DNA of 16,261 nt from REEB95 sp035275845 (GTDB taxonomy: Bacteria; Pseudomonadota; Alphaproteobacteria; ATCC43930; CGMCC-115725), in assembly GCA_035275845.1 (NCBI GenBank), contig DATEMD010000159.1, forward strand, positions 1 to 16,261, given 5' to 3'. Every line of letters begins with the position of its first letter. Position 1 is the first letter of the stretch. This document shows, one piece after another, positions 1 to 6,718 of this stretch. Under the pieces are notes generated by a model, which saw only the letters and a list, made by a program, of their open reading frames with translations, searched no databases and was not told the DNA's origin. The position numbers and the translations under genes are program-made.

Positions 1-199
1 CGTGATCGAGCGTGGTGAAGGCAACCGGCCGCCGCATCAGGCCGAGGGTGCCTTGATGGACGCCGTGCACGGTCCAGCCAAGACCCTGCGCCCGCGCCAC
101 GACGGCGCGGATGACAGCATTGAGACCGGCGCAGTCGCCGCCGCTGGTCAACAAACCGACCGTGCGGCGCGATGGCGAGGCGGCAGAGGCGGCTTGCAT
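1..199 (-). CDS. 6-phosphofructokinase, N-terminal part (runs off the window)
   Basis: Only the first 66 codons are present; the gene continues past position 1. The phosphofructokinase nucleotide-binding signature is visible at residues 15-31: a hydrophobic strand, then T-S-G-G-D-C-A-G-L-N-A-V-I-R. The family phosphorylates fructose 6-phosphate to the 1,6-bisphosphate in glycolysis, using ATP or pyrophosphate. The GGDCxGLNAVIR form, rather than the GGDAPGMNAAIR of E. coli PfkA, is typical of the long-group or PPi/ATP-mixed enzymes. The residue that decides the phosphoryl donor (Gly or Asp near position 104) lies outside the window, so the donor cannot be called. The ATG at 199 is preceded by an AAGGGAG ribosome site about 8 bases upstream; an ATG at 204 is out of frame. 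The gene is divergent from the DUF465 gene. Identity as a phosphofructokinase is near certain. Confidence 0.88.
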   Translation of the reverse strand, partial: MQAASAASPSRRTVGLLTSGGDCAGLNAVIRAVVARAQGLGWTVHGVHQGTLGLMRRPVAFTTLDH

Positions 200-263
200 C
201 GCATGCTCTCCCTTGCGAAATTCGCTATGACGACAGCCGATTCGGGCGATTGAGCGCAGGTTG

Positions 264-300
264 CGGGCCTTTGCCCGGCTCAACCCCGGCTGGGGTTTTT
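264..300 (+). other. Two hairpins and a T5 tract in the divergent intergenic region
   Basis: CGGGC (264-268) pairs with GCCCG (273-277) around a CTTT loop. AACCCC (282-287) pairs with GGGGTT (292-297) around GGCT, and five T residues follow from 296. The second unit has the form of an intrinsic terminator on the plus strand, but no plus-strand gene lies upstream in the window. It could block antisense readthrough or end a small transcript. The stems are short, so chance formation in GC-rich DNA is possible. Confidence 0.3.
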
Positions 301-308
301 GCTATACT
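300..308 (+). promoter_or_regulatory. Extended -10 promoter element for the DUF465 gene
   Basis: TG-C-TATACT matches the extended -10 pattern TGnTATAAT. No -35 box is seen at normal spacing, as expected for extended -10 promoters. The predicted start of transcription near 315 falls after the ATG at 311 and before the ATG at 344, which supports 344 as the true start codon. Confidence 0.45.
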
Positions 309-343
309 AAATGATCCTTGCGCAGCAGGGTTTCCGATCCGCG

Positions 344-547
344 ATGGACCTCGAGATCGAAGCGATCAAGGCCAAGATCACGCAGCTCAAGGCCGAGCAC
401 CGCTTGCTCGACGAGGACATTCGGCGTCTCGAAGACGGCGGCCCCTTCAATCCGATCGAGATGCAGCGGCTGAAGCGCCGTAAGCTGGCGCTCAAGGATC
501 TGCTGGCACGCCTCGAAAGCAAGCTGCTGCCGGACATCATCGCCTGA
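344..547 (+). CDS. DUF465 / YdcH-family small protein
   Basis: A 67-residue, highly charged, helical protein. It has the DUF465 (YdcH) pattern: a first helix rich in E/K/I, an H-x-x-L-D-x-D-I-x-x-L-E-D stretch, then a P-x-E-x-x-R-L-K-R-x-K-L-x-L-K-D-L-x-x-R-L second helix. Members are small cytoplasmic helical hairpins or coiled coils of unknown role. An in-frame ATG at 311 would add 11 residues, but it overlaps the predicted start of transcription just after the TATACT box; 344 also gives the usual family length and N-terminus (M-D-x-E-I). Ribosome site is weak (AGGG at 327-330, rather far). A terminator hairpin follows the stop codon. Family assignment is good; function is unknown. Confidence 0.8.
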   Translation: MDLEIEAIKAKITQLKAEHRLLDEDIRRLEDGGPFNPIEMQRLKRRKLALKDLLARLESKLLPDIIA

Positions 548-573
548 GCCCGCGGCGCTTGCCCGCGGGCTTT
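548..573 (+). terminator. Terminator hairpin after the DUF465 gene
   Basis: GCCCGCGG (548-555) pairs with CCGCGGGC (563-570) around a 7-base loop, an 8-bp perfect GC stem starting at the base after the DUF465 stop codon and followed by TTT. The T run is short, so termination may be partial. Confidence 0.5.
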
Positions 574-586
574 GCATTCCTATAAT
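559..586 (+). promoter_or_regulatory. Promoter for purEK
   Basis: TTGCCC (559-564) and a perfect TATAAT (581-586) are separated by 16 bases. Transcription would start near 593, giving a leader of about 23 bases before the purE ATG. The -35 element lies inside the loop and 3' arm of the preceding terminator hairpin, so the two signals share bases. Confidence 0.6.
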
Positions 587-615
587 GCGCGCTTCCTGCA
601 TTTTGGGGCGGGGGA

Positions 616-1107
616 ATGAAGCGCGCCAAGCCCGTCGGCATCATCATGGGCAGCCAATCGGACTGGAAGACCATGCGTCACGCAGCACGCATGCTCGATC
701 GGCTTGCTGTCGGCTACGAGGCGTTGGTCGTCTCGGCGCATCGCACGCCGCGACGGCTTTATGATTACGCGCACAGCGCCAAGGCGCGCGGCGTTCGGGT
801 GATCATCGCTGGCGCCGGCGGCGCGGCGCATCTGCCGGGCATGACGGCGTCGATGACGGTTTTGCCGGTCCTCGGCGTCCCGGTTGAAACCCGCGCGCTC
901 AAGGGCATCGACAGCTTCCTGTCGATCGCGCAAATGCCGGGTGGCGTTCCGGTCGGCACGCTGGCGATCGGCAAAGCCGGCGCCACCAACGCCGCGCTGT
1001 TGGCGGCGTCGATCCTGGCGCACAGCGATGCCAAGCTGGCGGCACGGCTCGAACGCTTCCGCAAGATCCAGACCGCGTCCGTGCCGAAGCGTCCACCGCG
1101 CGGATGA
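616..1107 (+). CDS. purE: N5-carboxyaminoimidazole ribonucleotide mutase (PurE)
   Basis: PurE converts N5-carboxyaminoimidazole ribonucleotide (N5-CAIR) to CAIR in de novo purine synthesis, in the cytoplasm, acting on the product of PurK. The 163-residue protein has the class I length and all diagnostic segments: G-S-x-S-D at residues 12-16 for phosphate binding, S-A-H-R-T-P at 40-45 with the catalytic histidine H42, and A-G-G-A-A-H-L-P-G-M around 67-76. A V-G-T-L-A-I-G-K-A-G segment near 113-122 closes the active site. The ATG at 616 has a purine-rich GGGGCGGGGGA site directly upstream and a consensus TATAAT promoter before that. Its stop overlaps the purK start (ATGA at 1104-1107), so the two are translationally coupled. 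The C-terminal tail after about residue 150 is basic and proline-rich, which is not conserved. Confidence 0.97.
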   Translation: MKRAKPVGIIMGSQSDWKTMRHAARMLDRLAVGYEALVVSAHRTPRRLYDYAHSAKARGVRVIIAGAGGAAHLPGMTASMTVLPVLGVPVETRALKGIDSFLSIAQMPGGVPVGTLAIGKAGATNAALLAASILAHSDAKLAARLERFRKIQTASVPKRPPRG

Positions 1108-2171
1108 TCCTTCCGGGTGCAACCATCGGTATAATTGGCGGCGGCCAACTCGGCCGCATGACCGCCCTCGCCGCGGCGCGGCTGGGCTATCGCTGCCATG
1201 TCTTCTCACCCGATGCCGACGGTCCAGCCAAGCAGGTAACGCCCTACGCGACGACCGCTGCCTACGACGATCGCGCCGCTCTGGAGCGGTTCGCCGCCGC
1301 GATCGATGTCGCGACCTACGAGTTTGAGAACGTGCCGCTCGACACCGCCAAGGCGTTGAGCGCGCTCAAGCCATTGCGGCCGGGCGCCGGCGCGCTCGAG
1401 ATCGCCCAGGATCGCCTCAAGGAAAAATATTTTTTGCGCGGCGTCGGCGTCGCGACCACCGCGTTTCGCTCGATCGAAAGCCCGGCGCAATTGAGTCGTG
1501 CACTCGCCGAGATCGGTCCGCGCGGCGTGTTGAAGACGGTGCGGCTTGGCTACGACGGCAAGGGCCAGGTCATGATCGGACCCGAAACCGATGCGGCGGC
1601 GGCGTGGAATTCGCTCGGCACGACGGTCGCCGTGCTCGAAGGCTTCGTGGATTTCGCCTGCGAGCTGTCGTCAATCGTTGCGCGCGGGGACAACGGCGCG
1701 ATCGTCGCCTATCCGGTGGTCGAGAACCGGCACGTCAATCACATCCTCGATACCACGGTTGCGCCGGCCGAAGTTCCGGCGGCGGTTGCCGCCGAAGCCG
1801 AGCGCATCGCCCGCCACGTCGCCGAGCGGCTCGATCTGGTCGGACTGTTGGCGGTCGAGATGTTTCTCACCAAGTCGGGCGAGCTTCTGGTCAACGAGCT
1901 CGCGCCGCGGCCGCACAATTCCGGCCATTGGACGATCGATGCCTGCATGACCAGCCAGTTTGAGCAGCTGGTGCGAGCGATCTGTGGCCTGCCGCTGGGC
2001 TCGACCGAACGCCATTCCAACGCAGTGATGAAGAATCTGGTCGGCGACCAGGTCGATACCTGGCGCGATGCGCTCACCGATCCGACGGCGCACCTGCATC
2101 TCTACGGCAAAGGCAAACCGTCGCCCGGCCGCAAGATGGGCCACGTCACCCGCCTGCTGCCGAAGCGTTAG
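1104..2171 (+). CDS. purK: 5-(carboxyamino)imidazole ribonucleotide synthase (PurK)
   Basis: PurK uses ATP and bicarbonate to carboxylate aminoimidazole ribonucleotide to N5-CAIR, the substrate of PurE. The 355-residue ATP-grasp protein begins with the nucleotide-like fold signature I-G-I-I-G-G-G-Q-L-G-R-M (residues 8-19). The ATP-grasp region includes D-R-L-K-E-K at 103-108, L-K-T-V-R-L-G-Y-D-G-K-G-Q at 143-155 and the metal/phosphate-binding N-E-L-A-P-R-P-H-N-S-G-H at 264-275. Length is normal for the family and no key segment is missing. The start codon overlaps the purE stop, so PurE and PurK are made together from the promoter upstream of purE. The TAG stop overlaps the stop of the convergent COQ9-family gene, leaving no space for a terminator between them. 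Confidence 0.97.
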   Translation: MILPGATIGIIGGGQLGRMTALAAARLGYRCHVFSPDADGPAKQVTPYATTAAYDDRAALERFAAAIDVATYEFENVPLDTAKALSALKPLRPGAGALEIAQDRLKEKYFLRGVGVATTAFRSIESPAQLSRALAEIGPRGVLKTVRLGYDGKGQVMIGPETDAAAAWNSLGTTVAVLEGFVDFACELSSIVARGDNGAIVAYPVVENRHVNHILDTTVAPAEVPAAVAAEAERIARHVAERLDLVGLLAVEMFLTKSGELLVNELAPRPHNSGHWTIDACMTSQFEQLVRAICGLPLGSTERHSNAVMKNLVGDQVDTWRDALTDPTAHLHLYGKGKPSPGRKMGHVTRLLPKR

Positions 2172-2812
2172 GCGCGGCGCAAACGCGCAAGAAGACCGAG
2201 CGCGCGCAGCGGGTTGGGCAGGGCGCCAAGCGCTGCCGTGGCGCGGCCGCGCAGTTTGGGGATCTGCATTACTTCGGCGATGCGGCGGTCGAGAAATTCG
2301 GCGGTCGCCGCATGATTCGGCGATTTGTCGTCGAGCCAATAGAGCGTCGTGGCAGCATAAATGCCGGCCAGCAACGCACGCTTGGTATAGAAGCTGAAAT
2401 CGGTCGCATGGTCGCCGGCGGCGTGCCACAGCATATCGACCGTGCGGTAAAGCAAGCGCGGGCCGAGCGGCAGATTGGCCGGTAACGCCATAAACGCCAG
2501 CATGCGCCGCACCGCTTCGCGGTGCGGCTCAAGCACACTCAGCCGGGTCCGGACGCCAAGCGCGATGCGTTCGCGCAGCTTGAGCCGCGTCGCATGGTGC
2601 TTGATGAGTGCGGCTTCGGTCGCGCGGTCGGCCCAGTCGTTGAAAGCCGCGACGGCGTCGCGCACGCCATGCGGGAAGAGCGAACTCAGCTCCGCCTCGG
2701 TCAGGTCGACGCGCTTGGCGGCGTGGCGAAGTGCGCGCCGGCTCCAGCCTTCGAACGGCACATCCGGCAGCATCGCCAAGATGACTTTGTCGCGGAGCGC
2801 GCGGTCGTCCAT
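2168..2812 (-). CDS. COQ9-family ubiquinone biosynthesis protein
   Basis: COQ9 proteins are lipid-binding accessory factors of ubiquinone synthesis that support the hydroxylation steps (COQ7 partner in mitochondria). This 214-residue protein has the family pattern: an N-terminal TetR-like helical part with a V-P-F-E-G-W-S segment near residues 18-24, then D-x-T-E-A-E and F-P-x-G. The conserved W-H-x-A-G-D-x-x-x-D-F-S-x-Y-T-K-R-x-L-L-A-x-I-Y core with T-L-Y-W-L-x-D-x-S follows near 128-167. The C-terminal end is basic and leucine-rich, as expected of the membrane-touching amphipathic helix. ATG 2812 starts one base after the deformylase stop; upstream in-frame starts (ATG 2833, TTG 2839) would overlap that gene and add a P-M repeat foreign to the family. 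It is probably co-transcribed with the deformylase. Confidence 0.87.
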   Translation of the reverse strand: MDDRALRDKVILAMLPDVPFEGWSRRALRHAAKRVDLTEAELSSLFPHGVRDAVAAFNDWADRATEAALIKHHATRLKLRERIALGVRTRLSVLEPHREAVRRMLAFMALPANLPLGPRLLYRTVDMLWHAAGDHATDFSFYTKRALLAGIYAATTLYWLDDKSPNHAATAEFLDRRIAEVMQIPKLRGRATAALGALPNPLRALGLLARLRRA

Positions 2813-2813
2813 G

Positions 2814-3374
2814 TCACTCGGCCGCATCGGCATCGGCAACGCCGATATCGATTGGAAAGCGCATACCCTCTTCCAGATAGGTCAGCAGCCGCAAATCCGT
2901 CATGCGCTGCGGATAGAGAATGCCGTCGAGATGATCGCATTCGTGCTGGAGGACGCGGGCGTGGAAGCCTTCGACCGTGCGGTCGATCGGCGCGCCGTCG
3001 AGGCCGATGCCGCGATACCGGATGCGGGTGAAACGCGGCACTGCGCCCTTGAGGCCGGGGACCGACAGGCAGCCTTCCCAGCCAAGCTCGGTTTCGGTCG
3101 TCAGCGGCTCGATCACCGGATTGATCAGCACGGTGAGTGCCTGCGGCCGATCGAGCGGCCGCCCGGTCAGCCGCACTTCGCCGACCTCGAAAACCACGAC
3201 GCGCTTCGGCACGTGGACCTGCGGCGCGGCCAGGCCCGTGCCACCGGCATCGTGCATGGTCTCGATCATGTCGGCGACCAGGGTGCGGATTTCCGGCGCC
3301 GACGGATCGGCTACCGGGGCCGCCTTTTCCCGCAGGACTGGGTGACCCATGCGGGCGATCTTGAGAATGGCCAT
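2814..3374 (-). CDS. def: Peptide deformylase
   Basis: Removes the N-formyl group from new proteins at the ribosome exit, using a metal ion. All three family motifs are present in the 186-residue protein: G-T-G-L-A-A-P-Q at residues 45-52, E-G-C-L-S at 100-104 with metal ligand C102, and H-E-C-D-H at 144-148 with ligands H144 and H148 and catalytic E145. The S-V-P-G-L and H-E-C-D-H-L-D-G forms resemble the PDF1A-like (mitochondrial/second bacterial) subgroup more than E. coli Def, whose motif is HEMDH. No fmt gene lies beside it, so it may be an additional deformylase. The ATG at 3374 gives the normal family N-terminus; a longer frame upstream is low-complexity. TATAGT lies only 6 bases before the ATG, which suggests a leaderless or near-leaderless transcript. 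Confidence 0.95.
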   Translation of the reverse strand: MAILKIARMGHPVLREKAAPVADPSAPEIRTLVADMIETMHDAGGTGLAAPQVHVPKRVVVFEVGEVRLTGRPLDRPQALTVLINPVIEPLTTETELGWEGCLSVPGLKGAVPRFTRIRYRGIGLDGAPIDRTVEGFHARVLQHECDHLDGILYPQRMTDLRLLTYLEEGMRFPIDIGVADADAAE

Positions 3375-3380
3375 AGCGCC

Positions 3381-3386
3381 ACTATA
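3381..3386 (-). promoter_or_regulatory. Possible -10 element for def-COQ9
   Basis: Read on the minus strand, TATAGT ends 6 bases before the def ATG (5 of 6 matches to TATAAT). Transcription would then start at or within a few bases of the start codon. No convincing -35 box is seen at 16-18 bases upstream. No ribosome site is seen between the element and the ATG. Confidence 0.35.
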
Positions 3387-3567
3387 AGCCGATTCGGCCC
3401 GGCGATGCGGCGCAAAAGCCACGCCCGGCGGGATTGGCGGCCGTGCCGCCGACGCGGCCTTCACAACGGCCGGATTTGATGATACTTAGCCCGCCCTTGA
3501 GCCGGTTCTAGGGTGCCGGTTCGGGATGTGGCCACAACCTCGATTTCGCGAAAGGCGTAACGCTCTC

Positions 3568-3771
3568 GTGCAGATTCTCGTCCGCGATAACAACGTCGAC
3601 CAGGCGCTTCGCGTGCTCAAGAAGAAGATGCAGCGCGAAGGACTTTTCCGGGAAATGAAAGCCCGTCGCAGTTACGAGAAGCCGTCCGAGCGCCGCGCCC
3701 GCGAACGCGCCGAAGCGGTTCGCCGTTACCGCAAGGTGCTGCGGAAGCGCATGGAGCGCGAAGGCTACTAG
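3568..3771 (+). CDS. rpsU: 30S ribosomal protein S21
   Basis: Small ribosomal subunit protein that helps 30S-mRNA base pairing at initiation. The 67-residue, very basic protein has the S21 signature: Q-I-L-V-R-D-N-N-V-D-Q-A-L-R-V-L-K-K-K-M-Q-R-E-G, followed by R-R-x-Y-E-K-P-S-E-R-R-x-R-E and a lysine/arginine-rich tail. The GTG at 3568 is chosen because S21 proteins begin M-Q-[IV]-L-V-R-D-N-N; the in-frame ATG at 3526 would add 14 residues not found in the family. AAAGG at 3551-3555 is a modest ribosome site about 12 bases upstream. A strong terminator follows. The gene is divergent from def. A possible promoter upstream is TTCACA (3460-3465) with GATACT (3481-3486), but the 15-base spacing is short and I do not call it. 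Confidence 0.95.
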   Translation: MQILVRDNNVDQALRVLKKKMQREGLFREMKARRSYEKPSERRARERAEAVRRYRKVLRKRMEREGY

Positions 3772-3793
3772 GCCGCGTTAAAGCCGATCGCAA

Positions 3794-3820
3794 AAAAAGC
3801 CGCCCATCGGGCGGCTTTTT
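3794..3820. terminator. Bidirectional intrinsic terminator between rpsU and pntB
   Basis: AAAAAGCCGCCC (3794-3805) pairs perfectly with GGGCGGCTTTTT (3809-3820) around an ATC loop, a 12-bp stem with a T tract on either strand. It lies 22 bases after the rpsU stop and 28 bases after the pntB stop on the other strand, so it ends both converging units. Confidence 0.93.
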
Positions 3821-3848
3821 ATTTTGCGGCGTACGATGCCGGCGCGCG

Positions 3849-5240
3849 CTATGCGAGCGCCTTGACGATTTCCTCGCACATCTTCTTGGCGTCGCCGAAC
3901 AGCATCATGGTGTTGTCGCGGAAGAACAGCTCGTTCTCGACGCCGGCGTAACCCGACGCCATCGAGCGCTTCACGAACAGCACGGTTTTCGCCTTTTCGA
4001 CATCGAGGATCGGCATGCCGTAAATCGCCGATTTGGGATCGGTCTTGGCCGCCGGATTGGTAACGTCGTTGGCACCGATGACGAAGGCGACGTCGGTCGT
4101 GGAGAAGTCGCGGTTGATCTCATCGAGCTCCATCACGTCCTCGTAGGGCACGTTGGCTTCGGCCAAGAGCACGTTCATGTGGCCCGGCATGCGGCCGGCC
4201 ACCGGATGGATGGCGTAATGCACCGTGACGCCTTCCTTCTTGAGGATGTCGGCCATCTCCTTGAGGGCGTGCTGAGCTTGCGCCACCGCCATGCCGTAGC
4301 CCGGCACGATGATCACCGAGCTGGCGTTCTTGAGGATGAAGGCGGCGTCGTCGGCGCTGCCCGATTTGACCGCCTTGTCGCCTGCGCCGGCCACCGCTGC
4401 CGCGCCGCCTTCGGTGCCGAAGCCGCCGAGGATGACGTTGAAGATCGAGCGGTTCATCCCCTTGCACATGATGTAGGAGAGGATGGCGCCCGACGAGCCG
4501 ACCAGCGCGCCGGTGATGATCAGCAGCGAATTGGCGAGGGTGAAGCCGATGCCGCAAGCCGCCCAGCCGGAATAGCTGTTCAGCATCGAGATGACGACCG
4601 GCATGTCGGCGCCGCCGATCGGGACGATCAGCAGCAAGCCCAAAAGCAGCGACAAGGCGATGATCGCCCAGAACGTCACCGGCAGCTGCGCCATGACAAA
4701 CCAGACGATCAACGCGACGAGCACCACGCCAAGCAGCGCGTTGAGCACGTGCTGGCCTGGAAACACCAGCGGCTTGCCGGTGATCAGGCCCTGCAGCTTG
4801 CCGAATGCGATGATCGAGCCGGTGAAGGTGATGGCGCCGATCGCGGTGCCAAGGCTCATCTCGATTAGGCTGTGGGCCTCGATCGCGCCGAGCTGGCCGA
4901 TGCCGTAGGCGGCGGGCGCATAGAACGCGGCGGTGGCGACGCAGACCGCGGCCAGGCCGACCAGGCTGTGGAAGGCGGCGACCAGCTGCGGCAACGCCGT
5001 CATCTGGATCTTGAGCGCGATGAAAGTGCCGATGGTACCGCCGATGATGATGCCGGCGGCGATCACGCCGTAGCTCAAGACGCCGGGCGAGGCGAGCGTC
5101 GTGCCGATGGCGATCACCATGCCGACGACGCCGTAGATGTTGCCACCGCGCGCCGTCAGCGGCGACGACAGGCCGCGCAGCGCCATGATGAAGCAGATGC
5201 TGGCGGCGAGGTAGAGCAGGGCGGCAAGATTAGCGGTCAT
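3849..5240 (-). CDS. pntB: NAD(P) transhydrogenase subunit beta (PntB)
   Basis: Membrane subunit of the proton-translocating transhydrogenase, which uses the proton gradient to reduce NADP+ with NADH. The 463-residue protein is full length. Residues 1 to about 260 form many hydrophobic helices (domain II). They include the A-F-H-S-L-V-G segment with H91, the proton-channel histidine known from E. coli, and M-L-N-S-Y-S-G-W-A near 219-227. The C-terminal domain III binds NADP(H): G-Y-G-M-A-V-A-Q-A-Q at 314-323, H-P-V-A-G-R-M-P-G-H-M-N at 345-356, and G-A-N-D-V-T-N-P at 389-396. ATG 5240 overlaps the pntAB stop by four bases (ATGA), so the two membrane subunits are translationally coupled. The gene ends 28 bases before the shared terminator. 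Confidence 0.98.
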   Translation of the reverse strand: MTANLAALLYLAASICFIMALRGLSSPLTARGGNIYGVVGMVIAIGTTLASPGVLSYGVIAAGIIIGGTIGTFIALKIQMTALPQLVAAFHSLVGLAAVCVATAAFYAPAAYGIGQLGAIEAHSLIEMSLGTAIGAITFTGSIIAFGKLQGLITGKPLVFPGQHVLNALLGVVLVALIVWFVMAQLPVTFWAIIALSLLLGLLLIVPIGGADMPVVISMLNSYSGWAACGIGFTLANSLLIITGALVGSSGAILSYIMCKGMNRSIFNVILGGFGTEGGAAAVAGAGDKAVKSGSADDAAFILKNASSVIIVPGYGMAVAQAQHALKEMADILKKEGVTVHYAIHPVAGRMPGHMNVLLAEANVPYEDVMELDEINRDFSTTDVAFVIGANDVTNPAAKTDPKSAIYGMPILDVEKAKTVLFVKRSMASGYAGVENELFFRDNTMMLFGDAKKMCEEIVKALA

Positions 5241-5557
5241 TTGCCGGCCTTCTCCTTGGGCGCTTTCTTTTTGAACATTTGGAGCATGCGCTGGGTCACG
5301 ATGAAGCCGCCGAAGATGTTCACCGATGCGAGCGTCACCGCGGCGAAACCCATGACCTTGGAAAAGCTGAATCCCGCCGGGCCGGCGGCGATCAGCGCGC
5401 CGACGATGATCACCGACGAAATGGCGTTGGTGACGCTCATCAGCGGCGAGTGCAGGGCCGGCGTCACGCGCCAGACCACGTAATAGCCGACAAAGACCGC
5501 CAGGACGAAGACGGTCAGGAAGAACACGAAGACGTCGGCGTGCGCGCCGGTTTCCAT
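5237..5557 (-). CDS. pntAB: NAD(P) transhydrogenase subunit alpha part 2 (PntAB, membrane part)
   Basis: This 106-residue protein is the membrane part of the alpha subunit, which in E. coli is fused to the NAD-binding part. Three hydrophobic helices are visible at about residues 9-28, 42-59 and 66-87, followed by a lysine-rich cytoplasmic tail. The T-P-A-L-H-S-P-L-M-S-V-T-N-A-I-S segment between the first two helices is the diagnostic family core. With PntB it forms the proton channel. It starts 3 bases after the pntAA stop and overlaps pntB by four bases, an operon order pntAA-pntAB-pntB as in Rhodospirillum rubrum. The three-protein form is typical of alphaproteobacteria. Confidence 0.96.
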   Translation of the reverse strand: METGAHADVFVFFLTVFVLAVFVGYYVVWRVTPALHSPLMSVTNAISSVIIVGALIAAGPAGFSFSKVMGFAAVTLASVNIFGGFIVTQRMLQMFKKKAPKEKAGK

Positions 5558-5560
5558 CGT

Positions 5561-6688
5561 TCAGGCTCCCGCCAGTTGCGGATGGACGACCTTGCCGTCG
5601 CGCGTCAGCAGGCTCGCCTTCACGATCTCGTCGGCTTCGTCGATCTTGAGCGCCTTTTCCTTGCCAACGATGAGGCCGAGGAAGGCGAAAAGGTTGCGGG
5701 CGTACAGCGCGCTGGCGTCGACCGCGATACGTGCCGGCATGTTGCTGTGGCCGATGATCGCGACGCCGTTCGCCGTGGTTACGATCTCGTCAGGCTTGTT
5801 ACCTTCGACGTTGCCGCCTTGCTCGACGGCGAGATCGACGATCACCGAGCCGGCGCGCATCACGCCGACCATCTCCTTGGTGATCAGGATCGGCGCCTTG
5901 CGGCCCGGTATGAGCGCGGTGCAGATGACGATATCGGTCTTTTTCAGTGCCTCGGTGACATGCTCGCGCTGGCGCCGCGTGAAATCCTCGCTCGCTTCCT
6001 TGGCGTAGCCACCGGCGGTCTCCATCGCCTTCATGGCTTCAAGATCGACGGTCAGGAAGGTGGCGCCGAGGCTCTCAACCTGTTCTTTCGCGGCATAGCG
6101 CACGTCGGTCGCCGAAACGACGCCGCCAAGGCGGCGGGCGGTGGCGATCGCTTGGAGTCCGGCGACGCCCGCGCCCATGATCAGAACGCGCGCCGGCGGC
6201 ACCGTGCCGGCGGCGGTCATCATCATCGGCATGGCCCGGCCGAAATAGTCGGCGGCATCGAGCACCGCCTTGTAGCCGGCGAGGTTCGCCTGGCTCGATA
6301 GCACGTCCATCGACTGAGCGCGGGTGATGCGCGGTACCAGTTCCATCGCGAACGCGATCACGCCCGCTTTGGCATAGGCCTGGACCTCGTCCTTGTGCTG
6401 CAACGGCGCCAGCATCGCGACCAGCACCGCGCCGGATTTCATTGCCTTGATTTCGTCGGCGGTCGGCCGCTGCACCTTGAGCACGATGTTGGCGCCGAGC
6501 GCCGCGGCGGCGTCACCCAACTGTGCACCTGCCGCGCCATAGGCCTCGTCGGTATAAGCTGCGCCAGCACCGGCGCCACGCTCGACGACGATAGCGAGGC
6601 CTTGTCCGGCAAGACGCTTGACCGTGTCAGGCGAAGCCGCGACGCGAAGCTCGCCAGCCCGGCGCTCCTTGGGTATGCCGATAATCAT
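5561..6688 (-). CDS. pntAA: NAD(P) transhydrogenase subunit alpha part 1 (PntAA, NAD-binding)
   Basis: Soluble domain I of the transhydrogenase; binds NAD(H) on the cytoplasmic face and passes hydride to NADP+ bound by PntB. The 375-residue protein is close to the R. rubrum subunit in length. It shows the alanine-dehydrogenase/PNT fold: I-I-G-I-P-K-E at residues 2-8 at the start and R-A-Q-S-M-D at 123-128 (the conserved mobile RQD-type loop). The Rossmann motif G-A-G-V-A-G-L-Q-A lies at 172-180 with acidic D195 after the second strand, and L-I-P-G-R-K-A-P at 259-266. ATG 6688 is chosen because the family starts M-x-I-G-[IV]-P-K-E; the frame extends 28 codons further but with unrelated sequence. 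An AGGGGAG ribosome site lies about 11 bases upstream. First gene of the pnt operon. Confidence 0.97.
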   Translation of the reverse strand: MIIGIPKERRAGELRVAASPDTVKRLAGQGLAIVVERGAGAGAAYTDEAYGAAGAQLGDAAAALGANIVLKVQRPTADEIKAMKSGAVLVAMLAPLQHKDEVQAYAKAGVIAFAMELVPRITRAQSMDVLSSQANLAGYKAVLDAADYFGRAMPMMMTAAGTVPPARVLIMGAGVAGLQAIATARRLGGVVSATDVRYAAKEQVESLGATFLTVDLEAMKAMETAGGYAKEASEDFTRRQREHVTEALKKTDIVICTALIPGRKAPILITKEMVGVMRAGSVIVDLAVEQGGNVEGNKPDEIVTTANGVAIIGHSNMPARIAVDASALYARNLFAFLGLIVGKEKALKIDEADEIVKASLLTRDGKVVHPQLAGA

Positions 6689-6718
6689 CCGGTAACACGC
6701 TCCCCTGGCCGCCTTTCC

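Noticed and set aside
1739..2429. Long minus-strand open frames opposite purK
   Set aside because: They are rich in Arg and His from reversed GC-rich codons, overlap the well-supported purK and COQ9 genes, and show no family motif.
4179..6301. Long plus-strand open frames opposite the pnt operon (229, 203 and 340 codons)
   Set aside because: Composition is dominated by D, R, H, A and Q, as expected of the antisense of GC-rich alphaproteobacterial genes; the minus-strand pnt genes are certain.
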